From Alphaproteobacteria bacterium (GTDB taxonomy: Bacteria > Pseudomonadota > Alphaproteobacteria > UBA828): DNA of 64,000 nt. Shown piece by piece: positions 1 through 9,572 of the stretch. Each line of letters starts with the position of its first letter. Within the stretch, counting starts at the first letter, position 1. Below the pieces are notes generated by a model that did no database searches, was not told the origin of the DNA, and saw only the letters and a program-made list of their open reading frames with translations. Position numbers and translations under genes: made by a program. The stretch lies in assembly GCA_022823305.1 (NCBI GenBank), contig JAJDXK010000009.1:1-64000 (forward strand), given 5' to 3'.

Positions 1-1
1 C

Positions 2-1966
2 GGCGAGCAGCGCCGTCCGGCGGGTCCCTCGCGGCGAGACCAGCAGCCGCGCCGGCGCGGCGGCAAGATCTCGCTCTCCGAGGCTCTCGACGGCACCGTG
101 GGCGAGGAGCGCGGGCGCAGCCTCGCCTCGCTGCGGCGCCAGCGCGAGCGCGAGAAGCGCCTCGCCCAGCAGGCGCTCCGCGCCGACGAGCTCAAGCCGG
201 TGGTGCGCGATGTCGTGGTGCCCGAGGCGATCACCGTGCAGGAGCTCGCGAGCCGCATGGCCGTGCGCGGCGCTGAGGTGGTGAAGCGGCTGATGGAGAT
301 GGGCACGGTCGTGACCATCACCCAGTCGATCGACGCCGACACCGCGCAGCTCGTGGTCGAGGAGTTCGGCCACAAGGTCCGCCGCGTCAGCGAGGCCGAT
401 GTCGAGATCGGGCTCAAGGGCGAGGACGACAGCGCCGATGCGCTGATCACGCGCCCGCCGGTGGTCACGGTCATGGGCCACGTCGACCACGGCAAGACCT
501 CGCTGCTCGACGCCATCCGTTCCAGCGACGTCGTCTCCGGCGAGGCGGGCGGCATCACCCAGCACATCGGCGCCTACCAGGTAGAGACCGGGAAGGGCGC
601 CCGCATCACCTTCATCGACACGCCGGGCCACGCCGCCTTCACCGAGATGCGCGCGCGCGGCGCGAGCGTCACCGATATCGTCGTGCTCGTCGTCTCGGCC
701 GACGACGGCGTCATGCCCCAGACCGTCGAGGCCATCAATCACGCGCGCGCAGCCGAGGTGCCGATCCTGATCGCCATCAACAAGATCGACCGCCCCGACG
801 CCGACCCCGGCCGGGTGCGCCAGGACCTGCTGCAGCACGAGATCGTGACCGAGGAGATGGGCGGCGACGTGCTCGCGGTCGAGATTTCGGCGACCGAGAG
901 GCTCAACCTCGACAGGCTGGAGGAGGCGATCCTCCTGCAGGCGGAGCTCCTGGAGCTGTCCGCCAACCCCGACCGCGCGGCCGAAGGGGTGGTGATCGAG
1001 GCCAAGGTCGACCGCGGCCGCGGCGCGGTGGCCACGGTGCTGGTTCAGCGCGGCACGCTCCACGTCGGCGACATCGTCGTTGCCGGCGCCCAGTGGGGCC
1101 GGGTCCGCGCCATGTACGACGACCACGGCGCCGCCGCGAAGTCGGCGGGGCCGTCCGTGCCGGTGGAGGTCCTCGGGCTCAGCGGCGCGCCCCAGGCGGG
1201 CGACGAGGTGGTGGTGGTGGAGAACGAGCGCCGGGCGCGCGAGGTCTCCGAGTTCCGCCAGGCGCGCGCGCGGGAGAAGGAGGTCGCGCGCGGCGCACCC
1301 ATGAACCTGGAGCAGCTCTTCTCCGACATGCGCGAGCAGGAGGGCAAGAGCGAGCTTCCGCTGGTGGTCAAGGCCGATGTCCAGGGCTCGGTGGAGGCGC
1401 TGGTGGGCGCGCTCGACCGGCTCGGCACCGAGGAGGTGGCGGTGCGCGTGCTCCATGCCGGCGTCGGCGGCATTACCGAATCGGACGTGACCCTCGCGGC
1501 CGCGTCAGAGGCCGCCATCGTCGGCTTCAACGTGCGGGCCAACGCGCAGGCGCGCGAGCTCGCCGGGCGCAGCGGGACCGAGATTCGCTACCACGCCGTC
1601 ATCTACGACGTGGTCGACGAGGCGAGGGCCATGCTCGAGGGCATGCTGCGCCCCGAGGCGCGCGAGCGCATGCTGGGCAACGCCCAGATCCTCCAGGTCT
1701 TCAACGTGGGCCGCGTCGGCAAGGTCGCGGGCTGCCGCGTGACCGACGGCCTCGTCCGCCGCGGCGCGAAGGTGCGCCTGCTGCGCGACGACGTGGTCAT
1801 CCACGACGGCGCGCTGAAGACGCTCCGGCGCTTCAAGGACGACGTGCGCGAGGTCAAGGAAGGCTACGAATGCGGCATGTCGTTCGAGAACTACTCCGAT
1901 GTGCGCGAGGGCGACGTCGTCGAGTTCTATGAGATCGAGGAGGTCGCACGCACCCTCGAGGCGTAG
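2..1966 (+). CDS. infB: Translation initiation factor IF-2 (5' end outside window)
   Basis: IF-2 is the GTPase that brings fMet-tRNA to the 30S subunit and promotes subunit joining. The reading frame is open from base 2, so the gene begins upstream; 654 residues are visible. In order there is a basic linker, an IF2_N-like helical domain, and the G domain with P-loop GHVDHGKT, switch II DTPGH and base-recognition NKID, then beta-barrel domains II to IV with the C-terminal fMet-tRNA-binding region. It is followed after only 3 bases by rbfA, so the two are almost certainly one transcript. Expected upstream neighbours (nusA, rimP) lie outside the window. Identification is secure. Confidence 0.97.
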   Translation, partial: GEQRRPAGPSRRDQQPRRRGGKISLSEALDGTVGEERGRSLASLRRQREREKRLAQQALRADELKPVVRDVVVPEAITVQELASRMAVRGAEVVKRLMEMGTVVTITQSIDADTAQLVVEEFGHKVRRVSEADVEIGLKGEDDSADALITRPPVVTVMGHVDHGKTSLLDAIRSSDVVSGEAGGITQHIGAYQVETGKGARITFIDTPGHAAFTEMRARGASVTDIVVLVVSADDGVMPQTVEAINHARAAEVPILIAINKIDRPDADPGRVRQDLLQHEIVTEEMGGDVLAVEISATERLNLDRLEEAILLQAELLELSANPDRAAEGVVIEAKVDRGRGAVATVLVQRGTLHVGDIVVAGAQWGRVRAMYDDHGAAAKSAGPSVPVEVLGLSGAPQAGDEVVVVENERRAREVSEFRQARAREKEVARGAPMNLEQLFSDMREQEGKSELPLVVKADVQGSVEALVGALDRLGTEEVAVRVLHAGVGGITESDVTLAAASEAAIVGFNVRANAQARELAGRSGTEIRYHAVIYDVVDEARAMLEGMLRPEARERMLGNAQILQVFNVGRVGKVAGCRVTDGLVRRGAKVRLLRDDVVIHDGALKTLRRFKDDVREVKEGYECGMSFENYSDVREGDVVEFYEIEEVARTLEA

Positions 1967-1969
1967 TGC

Positions 1970-2362
1970 GTGTCGGCCCCGCGCCCCATGAGGAAGGCAG
2001 GCGCTCCGCCGAGCCAGCGGCAGCGGCGGGTCGGCGAGCTCATCAGGGAAGCGCTGTCCGAATCGCTCGCCCGCGGCCACTTCCGCGACCCCGTGCTGAG
2101 CGCGGTGCGCTTCACCGTGACCGAGGTCGTGCCGGCGCCGGACCTGCGCTCCGCCAGGGTCTACGTGATGCCGCTCGGCGGCGAGCGCGAGGCCGAGGCG
2201 CTCGATGCGCTGAGGCGCGCCGCCGGCCACCTGCGGGGCGAGGTCAACCGCCGGGTCAGGCTCAAGTTCTCGCCGCAGCTCAGCTTCGAGATCGACCGCA
2301 GCTTCGAGCACGGGCAGCGCATCGACAGCCTGCTGGGCGCCGGCGAGCGCAGCGATGAGTGA
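1970..2362 (+). CDS. rbfA: 30S ribosome-binding factor A
   Basis: RbfA is a small KH-fold protein that binds the 30S subunit during late 16S rRNA 5'-end maturation. The 130-residue product has the usual family length, an N-terminal basic helix (QRQRRVGELIREAL) and the sheet region with VTEV and AGHLRGEVNRRVRLK. The GTG at 1970 is chosen because it keeps the expected length and sits 3 bases after the infB stop; an in-frame ATG lies at 1988. Its end overlaps truB by 8 bases, so translation is probably coupled. Confidence 0.93.
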   Translation: MSAPRPMRKAGAPPSQRQRRVGELIREALSESLARGHFRDPVLSAVRFTVTEVVPAPDLRSARVYVMPLGGEREAEALDALRRAAGHLRGEVNRRVRLKFSPQLSFEIDRSFEHGQRIDSLLGAGERSDE

Positions 2363-3239
2363 GTGCGGCACCCCCCACGGCTGGCTCGTGGTCGACAAGC
2401 CGCGCGGCATCACCTCGGCCCGCGTCGTCGCCCGCGTCAAGGCGCTCGCGGGCGGCGCCAAGGTGGGGCATGCCGGCACCCTCGACCCGATGGCGACAGG
2501 CGTGCTGCCGGTGGCGGTCGGCGAGGCCACCAAGACGGTCTCGTTCATGATGGACGCGCCCAAGCGCTATCGCTTCGGCGTGCGCTGGGGCGAGCAGCGT
2601 GACACCGACGATGCCGAGGGGCGCGTGATCGCGACCGGCGAGGCGCGCCCGGGCAAGGCAGAGCTGACGCGGCTTCTGCCCCGATTCATCGGCGATATCG
2701 AGCAGGTGCCGCCCGCGTACTCGGCCCTCAAGGTCGGCGGAGAGCGGGCCTACGCGCTCGCGCGCCGGGGCGAGCAGCCGGAGCTCGCGGCGCGCACCGT
2801 GCGCGTGAGCAGCCTGGTGCTGACCGAAGCGGACGCAGACGGTGCCGCCTTCGAGGTCGAGTGCGGCAAGGGCACCTACGTCCGCGCGCTGGCCCGCGAC
2901 ATCGCGGAGGCCTGTGGCACGGTCGGCCACGTGGACTGGCTGCACCGCGCCGCGGTCGGGCCCTTCACCGAGACCGACGCGAATCCACTGGATAAAGTGG
3001 ACGCGCTCGGGCATAGTCTGGCCCTCGCCGAAAGCCTGCTGCCGGTCGATGCAGTGCTGGCCGACATCCCGGCTCTGCTCCTGACCGCACGCGAGGCGGA
3101 TCGTCTGTGCCACGGTCAGGCTGTGCCCGCGCCCGGAGCGGCCCCCGGAAGGGTCCGCGCCATGGCCGGGTCTCGCCTCGTGGCGCTGGCCGAGATCGGC
3201 GCGGGCCGGGCCCGCCCGCTGCGGGTCTTCAACATGTGA
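2355..3239 (+). CDS. truB: tRNA pseudouridine(55) synthase
   Basis: TruB converts U55 of the T-loop of tRNAs to pseudouridine. The 294-residue protein carries the family signature [14 protein letters not shown], in which Asp44 is the catalytic aspartate. Further conserved segments are the [19 protein letters not shown] motif and the [10 protein letters not shown] motif. A degenerate C-terminal PUA-like tail follows. The ATG lies inside the end of rbfA, typical of this operon. rpsO follows 16 bases after the stop. Confidence 0.96.
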   Translation: MSECGTPHGWLVVDKPRGITSARVVARVKALAGGAKVGHAGTLDPMATGVLPVAVGEATKTVSFMMDAPKRYRFGVRWGEQRDTDDAEGRVIATGEARPGKAELTRLLPRFIGDIEQVPPAYSALKVGGERAYALARRGEQPELAARTVRVSSLVLTEADADGAAFEVECGKGTYVRALARDIAEACGTVGHVDWLHRAAVGPFTETDANPLDKVDALGHSLALAESLLPVDAVLADIPALLLTAREADRLCHGQAVPAPGAAPGRVRAMAGSRLVALAEIGAGRARPLRVFNM

Positions 3240-3255
3240 CATGCGGAGTAGCGAG

Positions 3256-3525
3256 ATGTCGATCAGCGCAGTGCGCAAGACCGAGCTGATATCGGAGTAT
3301 GCGACCAAGACCAACGACACCGGTTCGCCGGAGGTCCAGGTCGCCATCCTGACCGAGCGGATCAACAACCTGACCGAGCATTTCCGGGCCCACAAGAAGG
3401 ACCTCCATTCGCGGCAGGGCCTGCTCAAGATGGTGAGCCGCCGGCGTCGTCTGCTCGACTATCTCAAGCGCAACGATCAGGAGCGCTACGCCGCCGTCAT
3501 TCAACGGCTGGGCCTGAGGAAATAG
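3256..3525 (+). CDS. rpsO: 30S ribosomal protein S15
   Basis: S15 is a primary 16S rRNA-binding protein of the platform. The 89-residue product starts MSISAVRK and has the four-helix S15 sequence with [22 protein letters not shown] and [11 protein letters not shown]. The ATG at 3256 is preferred over one at 3241 because it gives the family's standard N-terminus and has GGAG eight bases upstream. rpsO-pnp is a classic pair in which PNPase degrades the message; in E. coli S15 also represses its own translation. Confidence 0.97.
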   Translation: MSISAVRKTELISEYATKTNDTGSPEVQVAILTERINNLTEHFRAHKKDLHSRQGLLKMVSRRRRLLDYLKRNDQERYAAVIQRLGLRK

Positions 3526-3677
3526 ACCCGGCAATCCGTGCGGGCCGCCGGCAAGCGGCGCGCGCATCACGATAGCGCAGCAGGAGGCACGGCATGGGGC
3601 CGTCGCCGCTTGGTGCTGCGCATGCGAAGGGGCGGGCCGAATGGGCGGCTCGCCACAGGGAAAGCGAAGGAAAGAGC

Positions 3678-5804
3678 ATGTTCGATATCACACGTCGCGA
3701 GGTCATGTGGGGCGGGCGCAAGCTCACCCTTGAGACGGGGCGCATCGCCCGCCAGGCGGATGGCGCCGTCCTCGCGAGCTACGGCGAAACCGCGGTGCTC
3801 TGCACCGTCGTCGGCCAGCGCAGCGCGCGGGAAGGCCAGGACTTCTTCCCGCTCACGGTCAACTACGAGGAGAAGGCATCCGCCGCCGGCAAGATCCCGG
3901 GCGGCTTCTTCAAGCGCGAAGGGCGCCCCAGCGAGAAGGAGACCCTGGTCTCCCGCCTTATCGACCGGCCGCTCCGGCCTCTCTTCGTCAAGTCCTTCCG
4001 CAACGAGACCCAGGTCATCTGCACCGTTCTCTCGCACGACCTCATCAACGATTCCGACATCGTCGCCATGATCGGCGCGTCCGCCGCGCTCACCATCTCG
4101 GGCCTGCCCTTCATGGGGCCGATCGGCGGCTGCCGGGTCGGCCTGGTGGACGGCGAGTACGTGCTGAACCCGACCTACGAGCAGCGCGCGGCCTCCGGCC
4201 TCGACCTGGTCATGGCCGGCACCACCGACGGCGTTCTCATGGTCGAGTCCGAGGCGTCCGAGCTCTCCGAGGAGCAGATGCTGGGCGCGGTGATGTTCGG
4301 CCACGAGGCGATCAAGCCGGTGATCGAGGCCATCGTCGGCCTCGCCGAGGCCTGCGCCAAGGACCCGTGGGAGCTTCCCGAGGAGGAGGTCGACTCGGGC
4401 CTGGTGGGGCGCATCCGCGCACATGCCGAGGCGCCGCTGCGCGACGCCTACGCCATCGCCGCCAAGACCGAGCGGCTGGAGAAGGTCGCCGCCGCCAAGG
4501 CGGGGACCGCGGCGCAGTTCGGCGACGAGGAAGGCGCCTCCGCCATCCTCGACGGCACGCTCGGCGCGCTCGAGAAGGACATCGTGCGCGGCCAGATCCT
4601 GGAGACCGGGGTGCGCATCGACGGGCGCGCGACCGCCGACGTGCGCACGATCCTGAGCGAGGTCGGCGTGCTGCCCCGCAGCCATGGCTCGGCGCTCTTC
4701 ACGCGCGGCGAGACCCAGGCGCTGGTCACCGCCACCCTCGGCACCGGCCAGGACGAGCAGATCATGGACATGCTCGAGGGCGAGTACCGCGAGCGCTTCA
4801 TGCTGCACTACAACTTCCCGCCCTACTCGGTGGGCGAGGCGCGCTTCCTGCGCGGCCCCGGCCGGCGCGAGATCGGCCACGGCAAGCTTGCCTGGCGGGC
4901 GGTGCATCCGCTCCTGCCCGAGGCGGAGGCCTTCCCCTACACCATCCGCGTGGTCTCGGAGATCACCGAGTCCAACGGCTCGTCGTCGATGGCGACGGTG
5001 TGCGGGGCCTCGCTCTCGCTGATGGATGCGGGCGTGCCGCTGGCCCGCCCGGTGGCCGGCATCGCCATGGGGCTGATCAAGGAGGAGGACCGCTTCGCCG
5101 TGCTCTCCGACATCCTCGGCGACGAGGACCACCTCGGCGACATGGACTTCAAGGTGGCCGGCACGGAGCAGGGGGTCACCTCGCTGCAGATGGACATCAA
5201 GATCACGTCCATCACCGAGGAGATCATGCGCACCGCGCTCGCCCAGGCGCGCGACGGGCGCCTGCACATCCTCGGCGAGATGTCGAAGGCGCTGGCGCAC
5301 GCGCGCGACAGCGTCAGCGACAACGCGCCCCGCATCACCACCTTCTCGATCCCCAAGGACCGCATCCGCGAGGTGATCGGCCCCGGCGGCATGGTGATTC
5401 GCGAGATCTGCGAGACCACCGGGACCAAGATCGACATCGAGGACGACGGCACCATCAAGGTCGCGGCCGTGGAGGGCGAGGCCGCCAAGGCGGCGATCGA
5501 CATGATCCGCGACATCGTCGCCGAGCCCGAGGTCGGCGTGATCTACGACGGCAAGGTGGTCAAGATCGTCGACTTCGGCGCCTTCGTGAACTTCATCGGC
5601 AAGCGCGACGGCCTGGTCCACATCAGCGAGATCGCGCCGCGCCGGATCAAGAGCGTCAGCGACGTGCTGAGCGAGGGCGATAACGTCAAAGTGAAGGTGC
5701 TGGGCATCGACGACCGGGGTAAGGTGAAGCTCAGCATGAAGGCCGTGAACCAGGAGAGCGGCGAGGATCTCACGGAGGCGGGCGAGACGGCGCAGGCCGG
5801 TTAG
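3678..5804 (+). CDS. pnp: Polyribonucleotide nucleotidyltransferase (PNPase)
   Basis: PNPase degrades RNA 3' to 5' by phosphorolysis and is a degradosome component. The 708-residue chain has two RNase PH-like domains separated by a helical linker, then a KH domain ([15 protein letters not shown]) and an S1 domain ([23 protein letters not shown]). The second core holds [10 protein letters not shown] and the segment around residues 455-470 expected for the phosphate and metal site. The ATG at 3678 has a purine-rich GGAAAGAG site upstream and gives the standard [10 protein letters not shown]-terminus; an ORF extension to 3594 looks spurious. A 150-base spacer separates it from rpsO. Confidence 0.97.
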   Translation: MFDITRREVMWGGRKLTLETGRIARQADGAVLASYGETAVLCTVVGQRSAREGQDFFPLTVNYEEKASAAGKIPGGFFKREGRPSEKETLVSRLIDRPLRPLFVKSFRNETQVICTVLSHDLINDSDIVAMIGASAALTISGLPFMGPIGGCRVGLVDGEYVLNPTYEQRAASGLDLVMAGTTDGVLMVESEASELSEEQMLGAVMFGHEAIKPVIEAIVGLAEACAKDPWELPEEEVDSGLVGRIRAHAEAPLRDAYAIAAKTERLEKVAAAKAGTAAQFGDEEGASAILDGTLGALEKDIVRGQILETGVRIDGRATADVRTILSEVGVLPRSHGSALFTRGETQALVTATLGTGQDEQIMDMLEGEYRERFMLHYNFPPYSVGEARFLRGPGRREIGHGKLAWRAVHPLLPEAEAFPYTIRVVSEITESNGSSSMATVCGASLSLMDAGVPLARPVAGIAMGLIKEEDRFAVLSDILGDEDHLGDMDFKVAGTEQGVTSLQMDIKITSITEEIMRTALAQARDGRLHILGEMSKALAHARDSVSDNAPRITTFSIPKDRIREVIGPGGMVIREICETTGTKIDIEDDGTIKVAAVEGEAAKAAIDMIRDIVAEPEVGVIYDGKVVKIVDFGAFVNFIGKRDGLVHISEIAPRRIKSVSDVLSEGDNVKVKVLGIDDRGKVKLSMKAVNQESGEDLTEAGETAQAG

Positions 5805-5824
5805 CGCGGCCTCGGCGAGGCGCG
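5804..5824 (+). terminator. GC-rich hairpin after pnp (no T tract)
   Basis: A short inverted repeat (GCCTC-GGC-GAGGC with flanking GCGC) begins at the pnp stop codon. It has no T run, so it may stabilise the 3' end rather than terminate transcription. The remaining bases up to 5942 show no gene. Confidence 0.25.
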
Positions 5825-5942
5825 ACACCTTGCATTCGGCATTCCTGCCGCCCACATCGGGGTATGGCGGGGACGCCGGCCCTCCGCCGGGTCTCGCCGC
5901 GGCGGGCGGACCGAGCCGGACACGACGGCAGATGGACCGACA

Positions 5943-7340
5943 ATGAAGGCGTTGAACGCGATCATGTTGTCGGGACGCGAGGTCCTCCCCCTGATCGAGG
6001 GGGGAAAGGGCATCGGCGTGACCAACGGCCTCAGCTCGGGCGCGTGGGCGGCCTGCGGCGGCGTCGGCACCTTCTCCGGCGTCAACGCGGACTACTACGA
6101 CGAACGCGGCCGCGCCGTGCCGCAGGTCTACCGAGGCCGCACCCGCAGGGAGCGCCACGAGGAGCTGGTCGACTACGCCATCAGGGGCGGCATCGCCCAG
6201 GCGCGCATCGCCCACGACGTCTCGGGCGGCGCGGGCCGGCTCCACATGAACGTGCTGTGGGAGATGGCCGCCGCCGAGCGCATCCTGCACGGCGTCCTCG
6301 AGGCCACGCGCGGCCTCATCCACGGCGTGACCTGCGGCGCCGGGATGCCCTACCGGCTCGCCGAGGTATCCGCGCAGTACGAGGTCCACTACTACCCCAT
6401 CATCTCCTCGGCGCGGGCCTTCCGCGCGCTCTGGAAACGCGCCTACCATCGCTTCTCCGACTGGATGGGCGGCGTCGTCTACGAGGATCCCTGGCGCGCC
6501 GGCGGCCACAACGGGCTCTCCAACAGCGAAGATCCCGAGCGGCCCGAGCCCGCCTATCCACGGGTCGCCGCGTTGCGCAAGCAGATGAACGAGTGCGGCC
6601 TCGACGATGTGCCCATCGTGATGGCGGGGGGCGTATGGTATCTGCGCGACTGGGAGGACTGGCTCGACAATCCCGAGATCGGCCCCGTCGTCTTCCAGTT
6701 CGGTACCCGCCCGCTGGTGACCGAGGAAAGCCCCATCTCCGAAGCGTGGAAGCGCAAGCTGCTCACGATGAAGGAAGGGGACGTCAACCTAAACCGCTTC
6801 AGCCCGACCGGATTCTACTCGTCCGCCGTGCGCAACGCCTTCATCCACGAGCTTGCCGAGCGCGAGCAGCGCCAGGTCGCGTATACCGCCGAGCCCATCG
6901 GCGACCACGATCAGAAGTTCACGCCCGGCCCGCGCGGGCGCAGCTTCTACCTGACCAGGGGCGATCTGGCGCGGGCGCAGCAGTGGATGGACGAGGGCTT
7001 CACCTCGGTGCTGAAGACCCCCGACACCACGATCATCTTCGTCACCGACGAGAAGGCGCGCGAGATCAGGGCCGACCAGGCGGCCTGCATGGGCTGCCTC
7101 AGCGCCTGCCGCTTCAGCAACTGGGCCACCAACGCCGAGAACTCCACCGGCAAGAAGACCGATCCCCGCAGCTACTGCATCCAGAAGACGCTGCAGGAGA
7201 TCATCCACGGCGAGGACATCGAGAACCAGCTCATGTTCGCCGGCCACGCCGCCTTCCGCTTCGCCAGCGATCCCTTCTACTCGAACCGCTTCATTCCCTC
7301 CGTGCGCCAGCTCGTGGACCGCCTGCTCACCGGCGACTGA
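5943..7340 (+). CDS. Nitronate monooxygenase-like flavoprotein with C-terminal Cys cluster
   Basis: This 465-residue protein resembles the 2-nitropropane dioxygenase/NMO group of FMN TIM-barrel enzymes that oxidise alkyl nitronates. The N-terminal part has glycine-rich strands (GGKGIGVTNGLSSGAWAA) and a central VPIVMAGGVWYLRDW segment resembling the NMO phosphate-binding region. The chain is longer than a standard NMO of about 320-350 residues. The extra C-terminal part carries Cys382, Cys385, Cys389 and Cys412 (CMGCLSAC then SYC), spacing compatible with an iron-sulfur cluster. The true substrate is unknown; other FMN oxidoreductase roles are possible. It is transcribed away from pnp and converges on the BMP-transporter operon. 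Confidence 0.75.
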   Translation: MKALNAIMLSGREVLPLIEGGKGIGVTNGLSSGAWAACGGVGTFSGVNADYYDERGRAVPQVYRGRTRRERHEELVDYAIRGGIAQARIAHDVSGGAGRLHMNVLWEMAAAERILHGVLEATRGLIHGVTCGAGMPYRLAEVSAQYEVHYYPIISSARAFRALWKRAYHRFSDWMGGVVYEDPWRAGGHNGLSNSEDPERPEPAYPRVAALRKQMNECGLDDVPIVMAGGVWYLRDWEDWLDNPEIGPVVFQFGTRPLVTEESPISEAWKRKLLTMKEGDVNLNRFSPTGFYSSAVRNAFIHELAEREQRQVAYTAEPIGDHDQKFTPGPRGRSFYLTRGDLARAQQWMDEGFTSVLKTPDTTIIFVTDEKAREIRADQAACMGCLSACRFSNWATNAENSTGKKTDPRSYCIQKTLQEIIHGEDIENQLMFAGHAAFRFASDPFYSNRFIPSVRQLVDRLLTGD

Positions 7341-7366
7341 CCGCGCGCCGCCGCGAAAACTGAAAT

Positions 7367-7406
7367 TTGCAAAACGAACCCAATTCCTTATAAATCATTG
7401 ATTTTC
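7367..7406. repeat. Dispersed 40-bp AT-rich repeat, copy 1
   Basis: An AT-rich block lies in a GC-rich convergent gap and shares about 31 of 40 positions with copy 3 (16746-16785). The shared core begins TGCAAAACGAA and ends CATTGATT. It lies between the NMO stop (7340) and the end of the ABC permease gene (7477). Confidence 0.7.
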
Positions 7407-7476
7407 AACACGTTTCTAGGGATATCGCCGATCCCGGCCGGCGCTCGGCACACCGCATCTTGAACCTGCGCGCGCC

Positions 7477-8448
7477 TCAGCGTTCCTTCACGTAGGGGAC
7501 GCCGCTCGCCCTGGGCGGCACCGCCTTGCCCACGAATCCCGCCAGCAGCAGCACCGTCAGCAGGTAGGGCAGCGCCTGGATCGCCTGCACCGGGATGATT
7601 CCGACGCCGGGAATGTCGACCCCCTGGAGCCTGGCCTGCACCGCATCGGCGAAGGCGAAGAGGAAGCAGGCAAAGAGCGTCGGCACCGGGCGCCACTTGC
7701 CGAAGATGAGGGCCGCGAGCGCGAGGTAGCCCATGCCCGCGGTCATGTCGCGCACGAAGAGCGCGTTCTGCGCGATCGAGAGCGAGGTGCCGGCGACGCC
7801 GCAGAGGATGCCGCAGACGACCATGGCGCGGTAGCGCATGCCGGCGACCGAGATGCCGGCGGTGTCCACCGCCTCCGGCGCCTCGCCGACCGCGCGCAAG
7901 CGGAGCCCGAAGCGGGTCTTGTAGATGAACCACGCCGCCAGCGGCACCATGCCGAGCGCGAGATAGACGATCAGGTTGTGGCCGCTCACGATCTCCGAAT
8001 AGATCTGGGCGAGGAAGGGCACGTCGGCGAGGCGGTCGGCGAAGGGGAAGTGCAGCGGGCGGAAGCGGCCTGCGTCCGACACCATCGGCGTCTGCCCGCC
8101 CTGGCCGAACCAGGCGAGCGAGAGCACCGGCCCCAGCCCCGCCACCAGGATGTTGAGCGCCATGCCCGAGACCACCTGGTTGCCCTTGTGGGTGACGCAG
8201 GCGAAGGCGTGGATCATCGCGAGCGCGACCGAGGTGCCGATGCCGGCGAGCAGGCCGATCCAGGGCGAGCCGGTGACGTAGGCCGCGGCCGCGGCGCCGA
8301 AGGCCGCCCCCAGCATCTTGCCCTCGAGGCCGATGTCGACCACGCCGGAGCGCTCGGCGAACATGCCGGCGAAGGCGGCGAGGATCAGCGGAGTCGAGAC
8401 GCGCAGCGTCGCGTCGATCACCAGCACGATCCAGGTCACCGCTTCCAT
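7477..8448 (-). CDS. ABC transporter permease, BMP/nucleoside type (second subunit)
   Basis: This 323-residue inner-membrane permease belongs to the BPD_transp_2 family. Hydrophobic segments run throughout, and the cytoplasmic loop FGLRLRAVGEAPEAVDTAGIS is the usual ATPase-contact region. It is the smaller of two permeases encoded after the ATPase. The ATG at 8448 lies 2 bases past the stop of the first permease, so coupling is likely. It is the last gene of a four-gene operon running BMP binding protein, ATPase, permease, permease. In characterised relatives such systems import nucleosides or purines; here the substrate is inferred. Confidence 0.9.
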   Translation of the reverse strand: MEAVTWIVLVIDATLRVSTPLILAAFAGMFAERSGVVDIGLEGKMLGAAFGAAAAAYVTGSPWIGLLAGIGTSVALAMIHAFACVTHKGNQVVSGMALNILVAGLGPVLSLAWFGQGGQTPMVSDAGRFRPLHFPFADRLADVPFLAQIYSEIVSGHNLIVYLALGMVPLAAWFIYKTRFGLRLRAVGEAPEAVDTAGISVAGMRYRAMVVCGILCGVAGTSLSIAQNALFVRDMTAGMGYLALAALIFGKWRPVPTLFACFLFAFADAVQARLQGVDIPGVGIIPVQAIQALPYLLTVLLLAGFVGKAVPPRASGVPYVKER

Positions 8449-8450
8449 CG

Positions 8451-9572
8451 TCAGGCCGCTTCCGCCACCGCCCGCGCGCGGCGTGTGAAGAGCCGCTCGA
8501 TGCGGGCGCGGAACATGTGCTCCAGCGCGCCGGAGAAGAGGACCACCAGGCCCTGCAGCACCACCACCATGTCGCGCGTCACGTTGGGCATGTCGAAGGC
8601 CAGTTCCGAGCCGCCCTGGTAGAGGATGCCGAAGAGGAGGGCGGCGAGCAGGATGCCCACGGGGTGGTTGCGCCCCATCAGGGCGACGGCGATTCCGACG
8701 AAGCCGTAGCCCGCCGTGAACTCCAGCAGCAGGCGGTGGTGGACGCCGATGATCTCGTTGACGCCTACCAGGCCCGCGAGCCCGCCCGAGACCGCCATCG
8801 CCAGCATGATCGCGCGCGCCGGCGAGATGCCGCCGTAGACCGCGGCCGATTCGTTGAGGCCGACGGCGCGAATCTCGTAGCCCCAGCGCGTGCGCCAGAC
8901 GAAGAACCAGAAGAGGACGAGGCAGACCGCCGCCACCACGACGCTCAGGTTGAGCGAGGAGCGGCCGATGTCGACGCCGAAGCCGGCCAGCACGTCGTGG
9001 ACGAAGGGCAGCCACGCGCCTGCCTCGAAGGTGCGGCTCTCGGCCGCCTGCTGCCCCGGCTTGATGAAGACCTCCACCAGCAGGTAGGTCATCAGCGCCG
9101 CGGCGAGGAAGTTGAACATGATCGTGGTGATGACGATGTGGCTGCCGCGCCTGGCCTGAAGCCAGCCGGGGATGAAGGCCCAGAAGGCGCCGAAGGCCAT
9201 GGCAGCCGCGATGGCGAGCACGATCGCCACCGGCGCCGGCCAGTGGCCGAGGTAGAGCCCGATCAGGCCCGCGCCGAGCCCGCCGAGATAGGCCTGGCCC
9301 TCGCCGCCGATGTTGAAGAGCCCGCAGTGGAAGGCGATGGCGACGGCGAGCCCGGTGAAGACGAAATTGGTGGTGTAGTAGAGGGTGTAGCCGATCGCCT
9401 CCGGGTAGCCCACGGCGCCGAGCACGAGCAGCTTCAGCGCCTCGAAGGGGTTCTCGCCGATGGCGGCGATGATGATGCCGGCGATCAGCAACGCGAGCCC
9501 GAGGTTGATGAGCGGGACCAGCCCGTGCGTCACCCAGGCCGGCGCCTGGGTCGGCCCGCCGAAGCCGCTCAC
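8451..9572 (-). CDS. ABC transporter permease, BMP/nucleoside type (first subunit)
   Basis: This 373-residue membrane protein of the BPD_transp_2 family has the typical GLFNIGGEGQAYLGG motif and the coupling loop YEIRAVGLNESAAVYGGIS. Its start is read as GTG at 9572, overlapping the ATPase stop by four bases (GTGA). That arrangement indicates translational coupling with the upstream ATPase. It pairs with the 323-residue permease to form the membrane channel. Confidence 0.9.
   Translation of the reverse strand: MSGFGGPTQAPAWVTHGLVPLINLGLALLIAGIIIAAIGENPFEALKLLVLGAVGYPEAIGYTLYYTTNFVFTGLAVAIAFHCGLFNIGGEGQAYLGGLGAGLIGLYLGHWPAPVAIVLAIAAAMAFGAFWAFIPGWLQARRGSHIVITTIMFNFLAAALMTYLLVEVFIKPGQQAAESRTFEAGAWLPFVHDVLAGFGVDIGRSSLNLSVVVAAVCLVLFWFFVWRTRWGYEIRAVGLNESAAVYGGISPARAIMLAMAVSGGLAGLVGVNEIIGVHHRLLLEFTAGYGFVGIAVALMGRNHPVGILLAALLFGILYQGGSELAFDMPNVTRDMVVVLQGLVVLFSGALEHMFRARIERLFTRRARAVAEAA

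Noticed and set aside
3567-6509. Very long minus-strand open frames opposite pnp, lon and other genes
   Set aside because: They are antisense shadows produced by high GC third positions; the compositions are Ala/Arg/Gly/His-rich with no domain.
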